Of a DNA stretch of 60,110 nt, positions 56,240-60,110 are shown piece by piece. A program made the translations under genes and the position numbers. The notes under the pieces are model-generated. The model worked only from the letters and a program-made list of their open reading frames with translations, was not told the DNA's origin and made no database searches. How positions within the stretch are numbered: position 1 is the stretch's first letter; each line of letters starts with the position of its first letter. Source of the stretch: CAWHNT01 sp963830775 (GTDB lineage: Bacteria > Pseudomonadota > Alphaproteobacteria > Geminicoccales > Geminicoccaceae); NCBI GenBank assembly GCA_963830775.1, contig CAWHNT010000053.1, positions 1 to 60,110 of the forward strand. The letters are read 5' to 3'.

Positions 56240-56580
56240 TGCCCTACCCGCCATGATCAGCTCAGATGCTGGGCCAAGTGCTTGTTCATCTCGAACATGG
56301 TCACCTTCTTCTTCCCGAACACCGGCTCCAGCTTGGCGTCGGCCAGGATCTCGCGCTTGTTCTCCGGGTTCTGCAGGTTGTTCTTCTTGATGTAGTCCCA
56401 GACCCGGCTCACCACCTCACCGCGGGCCAAAGGCTCGGAGCCGACCACGGCGGCAAGCTCCTTCGACGGCTGCAAGGGCTTTTGCAGCGCATTGGGCTTC
56501 TTGCCCCCTGTGCTGCCCGATGCTGGCTTGCCGCTTTGCGCCTTCTTGACCGCCATGATGTTCTCCAAGCTGCTTGAGCT
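56240..56580. repeat. Direct repeat unit B containing SWIB gene
   Basis: Partner of 44843-45185. It includes the SWIB gene, its ribosome site and weaker upstream similarity (AAAAGCCT/AAGAGCCT, GTTC-TGC-TGG blocks). Homologous recombination between the units would delete or circularise the intervening 11.4 kb. Confidence 0.7.
56257..56556 (-). CDS. SWIB/MDM2-domain protein (copy 2)
   Basis: 99 residues, near-identical to the gene at 44861. MAVKKAQSGKPASGSTGGKK leads into the same SWIB fold (KELAAVVGSEPLARGEVVSR, VWDYIKKNNLQNPENKREIL). The differences cluster in the disordered N-terminus and three surface positions. ATG at 56556 is eight bases after GGAG. Same orientation as copy 1. The gap between copies spans about 11 kb of mixed genes. 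Confidence 0.9.
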   Translation of the reverse strand: MAVKKAQSGKPASGSTGGKKPNALQKPLQPSKELAAVVGSEPLARGEVVSRVWDYIKKNNLQNPENKREILADAKLEPVFGKKKVTMFEMNKHLAQHLS

Positions 56581-56648
56581 ATCTCTGAACAAAAGCCTAG
56601 GGACGTTCCTGCTTGGTTCGCAAGCTCACACGAGACTGTTCGGTCTGC

Positions 56649-57983
56649 TCAGCTCCAGGAAGGGAGCCGTGTGTGGTCGCGCTGGCACTTGCGGGCGAAA
56701 CCGGCAAAGGCGCGGCGCTCGTCACGTAGCTCGACCCCACATTGCCGGCGGTAGCTCTCGAAGCGCTGCCAGAGCCAGTGCGGGTTGTGCGAGGGGGCGA
56801 GCTCGGCCGCCATGGCGCGCGCCTCCTCGGCTGCAAGCGGCAGTCGCCAGGGCCGCGTAGCGTGCAAGCCTTCGGGCGTGAGCTGGCCTTGAGGCCGGCG
56901 CAGCAGGCTGGCGAGCAGGCCGCCTGGATTGCGCACCCTGCCCTTCTCCCGCTGCTGCCAGACATGCGCCACGGCCTGCACCACGGGGCTTGTGCCGTGC
57001 CGCTCGATGGCTTGGTTGAGGTGGCGGGTGGCAAGCCCGAGCCGGTGTGCCTGCTGGCGGGCCTCGATCTCGCGCTCGGTAGTCTCGTCCAGGCTGAGAC
57101 GGTGCTGGTCGGGCTCTTCCTCCTCGTCCGACCTTGCAGCCTTGAATCCGTCCGACTCCTCAACGGAGTTTGTCTCTGTCTTATGGATGGCCGAAACGAC
57201 ATCCCGGGGTGACGGATCCGTGGTCTTTTCCACCCTTCCCTCCCCCGCCTCAGGGTTCTCGAGGGTCCGGGCCAGCTCCTCGATCATGGCCTGGATGGGC
57301 CCGAGCTCGGCTGGGCCGGTGGCGGGGTGCATGAGCTGCCGGCGCAGGCGGCGGAGCGTGCGCCGGTGCGCCTCCAGCATCTCCAAGGCCGATGGCTCCG
57401 GCTCGGGTCTGGCGGCCAGGGCAGCGCGGCTCTGGAGGAGGGCACGCTGGGCCCGGCGCAGGCTCAGGGTCGCGGCCTGGCGCTGCTTGGCGAGCAGGGC
57501 AAGCCTGGCCTGCAGCTCGTGGGCGACGACTACGGCTGGGCGCAGGTCGATGCCGGTGAGATCGTCGGGCCTGGCTTCCTCGTCCGGCCGGCGGCGGTTG
57601 TAGGGCCCGTACTCGACCAGGATCAGGCCCTGCTCGCGCAAGGTGGCGAGGTGCTTCTGCACGGTGCGCTCGTCGCAGGCAGCAAGGCGCGCGATCGCGG
57701 CATTGCTGGCGGTGAGCACCGGCGGGCGGCGCAGGCCCCAGCCGCGGTAGAGGGTCAAGAGCGCACCCAGCGTGCGGACCACGCCGGCGCGCAGGCCGAG
57801 CTGACGTCCGCCTTCCTCGAGCACCCGGCGTGCGGCTGCGGCGTGCGGCAGGGCGGGGGTGAAGCCCTGATAGGCTGCGGCACGCTCCCGCGCGATCGCC
57901 GCCCCGGCGCTGCGCGGGGCCACGCCCAGGGCTGGCCGAGCTTGCTCGTCCAGCTGTCGATCGTCCTCGTGATGAGGTCGCAT
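56649..57983 (-). CDS. RepC-like replication initiation protein
   Basis: About 444 residues from ATG 57983. The N-terminal region QGFTPALPHAAAARRVLEEG and LRAGVVRTLGALLTLYRGWG leads into a helix-turn-helix: PPVLTASNAAIARLAACDER and TVQKHLATLREQGLILVEYG, then YNRRRPDEEARPDDLTGIDL. This is the order of RepC-type initiators (winged helix then the GIDL/FDLSP block). The middle is a coiled-coil-like Arg/Gln-rich segment, and the C-terminus contains a second helical unit (SHNPHWLWQRFESYRRQCGV). It is read divergently from the ParA gene, unlike the usual repABC operon. Confidence 0.75.
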   Translation of the reverse strand: MRPHHEDDRQLDEQARPALGVAPRSAGAAIARERAAAYQGFTPALPHAAAARRVLEEGGRQLGLRAGVVRTLGALLTLYRGWGLRRPPVLTASNAAIARLAACDERTVQKHLATLREQGLILVEYGPYNRRRPDEEARPDDLTGIDLRPAVVVAHELQARLALLAKQRQAATLSLRRAQRALLQSRAALAARPEPEPSALEMLEAHRRTLRRLRRQLMHPATGPAELGPIQAMIEELARTLENPEAGEGRVEKTTDPSPRDVVSAIHKTETNSVEESDGFKAARSDEEEEPDQHRLSLDETTEREIEARQQAHRLGLATRHLNQAIERHGTSPVVQAVAHVWQQREKGRVRNPGGLLASLLRRPQGQLTPEGLHATRPWRLPLAAEEARAMAAELAPSHNPHWLWQRFESYRRQCGVELRDERRAFAGFARKCQRDHTRLPSWS

Positions 57984-58023
57984 GCTCCCGTTCACGCCCG
58001 AAGGCGTGCTCCTGCAGGAGGGA

Positions 58024-58033
58024 GATGTGCGAC
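58024..58033 (+). repeat. GATGTGCGAC repeat 1
   Basis: GATGTGCGAC, 41 bp upstream of the RepC-like start. Same core as 58104-58113 (inverted) and 58159-58168. Confidence 0.4.
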
Positions 58034-58103
58034 GAGAACCACCGTTCGTGCTTGCGCTAAGCGCCAGCACGCCCTATAGAAACGGGCAGCCATTTTGAGT
58101 TCT

Positions 58104-58113
58104 GTCGCACATC
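58104..58113 (-). repeat. GATGTGCGAC repeat 2 (inverted)
   Basis: GTCGCACATC on the plus strand is the exact reverse complement of repeat 1. Confidence 0.4.
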
Positions 58114-58158
58114 GCTCGAGCCCGCCGCGCCAACGGTGGGCTCGTGGCATTTCTGGGG

Positions 58159-58168
58159 GATGTGCGAA
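58159..58168 (+). repeat. GATGTGCGAA repeat 3
   Basis: Nine of ten bases match repeat 1. Spacings between copies are 80 and 55 bp. Confidence 0.4.
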
Positions 58169-58620
58169 CGGGCTGCTGCTAGCTCATGCTGGTCTCCTCC
58201 ATGGGCCCGGCGGGGTTGTGGCGGGCAAAGGCCGAGCCCGCCCATGGCGCCAGGGCAGCGCCATGATCGGTGGCCTTGCCCTTCTCCACAAGCAGTTTCA
58301 AGAAGCTGGCCAGCTCTCCTGGCAAGCCGCGCGAGGGTAGAGCCGGTCTATCCAGCTTATCGCTGCTGTCGAATGTGTCGCCGGCGCCTTATTGCTGCGC
58401 GCTCAAGGTCCAAGCTGATCGTCGCTTGCGCCCAGTCTTATCGTCGCGCGGCACCTTCCGTATCCCGGCAAGGCGCTGCTGATCGCCTCGTCCTTGGAGC
58501 TTCAGGACGACATCGACCGCACTCTTGATACCTGCAAAGGGGAGGCTGGCTGGGCCTTGGCGACCAAAGTGTGCAGCCGGCACTGGCTTTCTGCCGGATA
58601 GCAAGGAGGCCGGTGGTCCT

Positions 58621-58639
58621 GTTTTCACGCCGTGAAAAC
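58621..58639. promoter_or_regulatory. parS-like centromere palindrome 1
   Basis: GTTTTCACGCCGTGAAAAC is a palindrome with nine-base arms around a central C. The core TTTCACGSCGTGAAA recurs at 59468-59482 inside the second gene of the operon. Placement around a parA gene fits partition sites. Confidence 0.6.
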
Positions 58640-58717
58640 GATGCTCTCCTCGCCACAACCAGCCACAATTTCCTTACCGCGCTCCTCTCAGCCTTTCTTC
58701 GCTTGGCTACCCCTATT

Positions 58718-58747
58718 AGCGTTCCGCATTCATCATGCCGGAACGCT
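58718..58747. promoter_or_regulatory. Inverted repeat upstream of parA, candidate autoregulatory operator
   Basis: AGCGTTCCG and CGGAACGCT are exact inverted nine-base arms separated by 12 bases, with partial GCAT/ATGC extension. The repeat ends three bases before the parA ATG, where a repressor would block transcription or translation. Confidence 0.5.
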
Positions 58748-58750
58748 CGC

Positions 58751-59416
58751 ATGCTCCTGCCTGGCCGTACCCTCACCATCTTCGCACCTAAGGGTGGCGT
58801 AGGGAAAAGCACTCTCGCCACCAACTTGCTTGTGGCCGCCAGGCTAGAGGGGCTCGATGCTGTTGGGATTGATCTTGATGCGCAAGGATCATTCCAGACG
58901 TGGGGCCAGGACCGTGCTCGACAAAACCGCGACCCGGAGGCGCGGGTCATTGCTGCCCGAGTATCCGACTGGCGTGATGTATTCGCCCAAGAGAGGAGGA
59001 GAGATTTAGCCGTCACCGATACTCCGCCGGGTGTTGACGACGATGAACGGCTGGCTGCCATCCTGGAGCTTGCCCGCGTTTCGAGCTTGGTGCTTATTCC
59101 CACTCTTCCTCACGGAGCTAGCTTAAGAAAACTCGTGGACTTCGGCGTGGCACTCCGCGACCGGTTTGGAGTCGACGCTATCTTTGTGTTAAATCAAACG
59201 ATCGCTGGGCGGAGCATTGTGGCGGACGCTAGAGAGTTGCTCCACCGCCGAGGAATGTTGTGTCCGGTTGAGATCCCACAACGCGACGCAATCCTGCGTG
59301 CGATCGACATTGGCGAAGCTGTTGTGGAAGACCCACGGGCGCCGGGTGCCACTCCGTTGCTCAGCTTGTGGCACTTCGCAGCTGAACGTCTAGCGCTTCG
59401 GGCAGAGGCAGCGTAA
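58751..59416 (+). CDS. parA: ParA-family partition ATPase
   Basis: 221 residues from ATG 58751. The deviant Walker A reads FAPKGGVGKSTLATNLLVAA with the signature Lys, Walker A' is GIDLDAQGSFQTWG, and Walker B lies in LAVTDTPPGVDDDERLA. It is a short ParA without an N-terminal helix-turn-helix (type Ib-like), although an open frame continues upstream and could add one. The stop overlaps the next ATG as TAATG. It should drive plasmid or chromid partition. Codon use is less GC-rich than the rest of the window. Confidence 0.88.
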   Translation: MLLPGRTLTIFAPKGGVGKSTLATNLLVAARLEGLDAVGIDLDAQGSFQTWGQDRARQNRDPEARVIAARVSDWRDVFAQERRRDLAVTDTPPGVDDDERLAAILELARVSSLVLIPTLPHGASLRKLVDFGVALRDRFGVDAIFVLNQTIAGRSIVADARELLHRRGMLCPVEIPQRDAILRAIDIGEAVVEDPRAPGATPLLSLWHFAAERLALRAEAA

Positions 59417-60084
59417 TGGCGCGCAAAGGCAAAGCTTTCACCTGGGACGAAGTGGCGGACGTGCCGCTTTCACGGCGTGAAAACGTCGTGGTCCTCGATG
59501 ATGAACGGGCTCGGGTACTGCCGAAAATCGCGGCCCAGGATGAACTCCTCCGCGATCGGACAAGGGCCGCACTGGTTGACGCAGATGTCGATGAGGCTGC
59601 CCTAGATGAGGTTGTAAGTGCCCTACAAGGCCTTGGCCGTGACCTTGATAGTATAAAGGGCAAGATGATCGAGGCAGGACGGCGGCTGTTGCGTATTACC
59701 CGTGCTGCCGGGGCGCGTGGTTACCGAGCTTTGTTTCGGGCGGGACTTGTGCCGATCAGTGAGGTCACCGCTAGTAAGCTGCGCAAGGTTGCAGAAGCGG
59801 TAGAGAACGGAAAGATTCCGCTTGACCTTCTTCCGGCTGCGATTAGGACAGCTTACTATGCGACTACCTTACCTCCTGCCTCCATTGACCGACTCATCGA
59901 TGCTGGTGTGCTCCGGCCTGAGGTGACAGTACGGGAGATCGAGCGCTTCCTCGAGATCAAAGGAGAGGAGAATAGAGATAGATTACTTCCAGCAGAGCGG
60001 GAGCGCTTGATGCGTCGACTACAGCGTGTGGAGAAGACAGCGAGGGAGCTTCGACTGAAACTCGGCCTCGCCAGTGGAACGTAG
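59416..60084 (+). CDS. Putative ParA partner (candidate centromere-binding protein)
   Basis: 222 residues, overlapping parA by one base (TAATG). MARKGKAFTWDEVADVPLSR includes the codons of a parS-like palindrome. The rest is helical: AAGARGYRALFRAGLVPISE, VTASKLRKVAEAVENGKIPL, and a Lys/Arg-rich C-terminal helix (ERERLMRRLQRVEKTARELR). It lacks the ParB nuclease-like box, so it is not a canonical ParB, but position and basic character fit a DNA-binding adaptor. GC content is low for the window. Confidence 0.6.
   Translation: MARKGKAFTWDEVADVPLSRRENVVVLDDERARVLPKIAAQDELLRDRTRAALVDADVDEAALDEVVSALQGLGRDLDSIKGKMIEAGRRLLRITRAAGARGYRALFRAGLVPISEVTASKLRKVAEAVENGKIPLDLLPAAIRTAYYATTLPPASIDRLIDAGVLRPEVTVREIERFLEIKGEENRDRLLPAERERLMRRLQRVEKTARELRLKLGLASGT
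59466..59484. promoter_or_regulatory. parS-like centromere palindrome 2
   Basis: GCTTTCACGGCGTGAAAAC shares the 15-base core TTTCACGSCGTGAAA with 58621-58639. It lies within codons 18-24 of the ParA partner gene. Confidence 0.55.
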
Positions 60085-60110
60085 CTTCCTAGTACAAATC
60101 CCTTGCCATA

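Larger units (their letters stand above)
57984..58750. other. Putative replication/partition control region
   Basis: About 770 bp between the divergent RepC-like and ParA genes with no convincing coding frame. It contains three GATGTGCGA repeats, one parS-like palindrome and an inverted repeat directly before parA. GC content falls from about 58500 onward. It likely holds promoters for both genes and possibly an origin. Confidence 0.55.

Noticed and set aside
56173..56395. C-terminal extension of the monooxygenase through the SWIB gene
   Set aside because: The corrected frame ends at 56172; the extension is antisense to the SWIB gene and non-homologous.

Overview
The window comes from a high-GC bacterium, most likely an alphaproteobacterium. 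The evidence is a nirI-nirS-nirE arrangement as in Paracoccus-type denitrifiers, a RepC-like replication initiator, Bug/TctC-type binding proteins and ApbE/NnrS genes next to a nor cluster. The RepC-like gene and a ParA-type ATPase at the right end suggest a plasmid or chromid. Genus-level placement is not supported by what can be read here.

Layout: (1) 1-5.1 kb is a sugar-acid or hydroxy-acid catabolic operon (IlvD/Edd dehydratase, beta-hydroxyacid dehydrogenase, PdxA-like dehydrogenase, TctC binding protein) on the minus strand, divergent from a GntR/FCD regulator. (2) 5.15-6.26 kb is an IS5-type element with 17-bp inverted ends and a frameshifted transposase. (3) 6.4-14.6 kb is an amino-sugar uptake and catabolism operon: ABC binding protein and two permeases, AGE epimerase, NagB, a SIS protein, NagA and a ceramidase-like protein. 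(4) 15.2-17.5 kb holds a FAD amine oxidase-like gene and a divergent HpcH/HpaI aldolase. (5) 17.5-21.5 kb is an eroded stretch with a decayed short-chain dehydrogenase, three small genes (DUF6455-like, DUF305-like, secreted RTX-repeat protein) and a cytochrome b561 stub.

(6) 21.4-44.7 kb is a denitrification island: a Crp/Fnr (Dnr/NnrR-like) regulator, NirI/NosR, cytochrome cd1 nitrite reductase NirS, the heme d1 genes nirE-C-F-D-L-G-H-J-N and a CbiX/SirB-type chelatase. Two opposed NO reductase operons follow: norCBQD plus a cytochrome c, and a TRAP-type binding protein, a TrpD2-like transferase, norE and norF. The island ends with nnrS divergent from an ApbE flavin transferase. Three near-identical CCTTGAC-N4-GTCAA boxes sit in the three divergent intergenic regions, so the local Crp/Fnr protein probably controls all six transcription units. 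The functions cover nitrite to nitrous oxide; no narG, nirK or nosZ is present.

(7) 44.8-56.6 kb is mixed: two SWIB-domain genes about 11.4 kb apart, small secreted and hypothetical proteins, a UvrD-like helicase, a Memo/radical-SAM pair, a CBS-domain protein, a MetX-like hydrolase, a PaaK-like adenylating enzyme, and a flavin monooxygenase preceded by an open frame with three amber codons. (8) 56.6-60.1 kb is the replication and partition region: a RepC-like gene divergent from parA and a partner gene, with parS-like palindromes and short repeats between them.

About twenty genes carry apparent single-base frameshifts, nearly all in or beside short C/G runs, while protein conservation continues in the next frame. 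Sequencing error is the first explanation; real decay is the alternative. I annotate such genes by full inferred extent and give the approximate break position.
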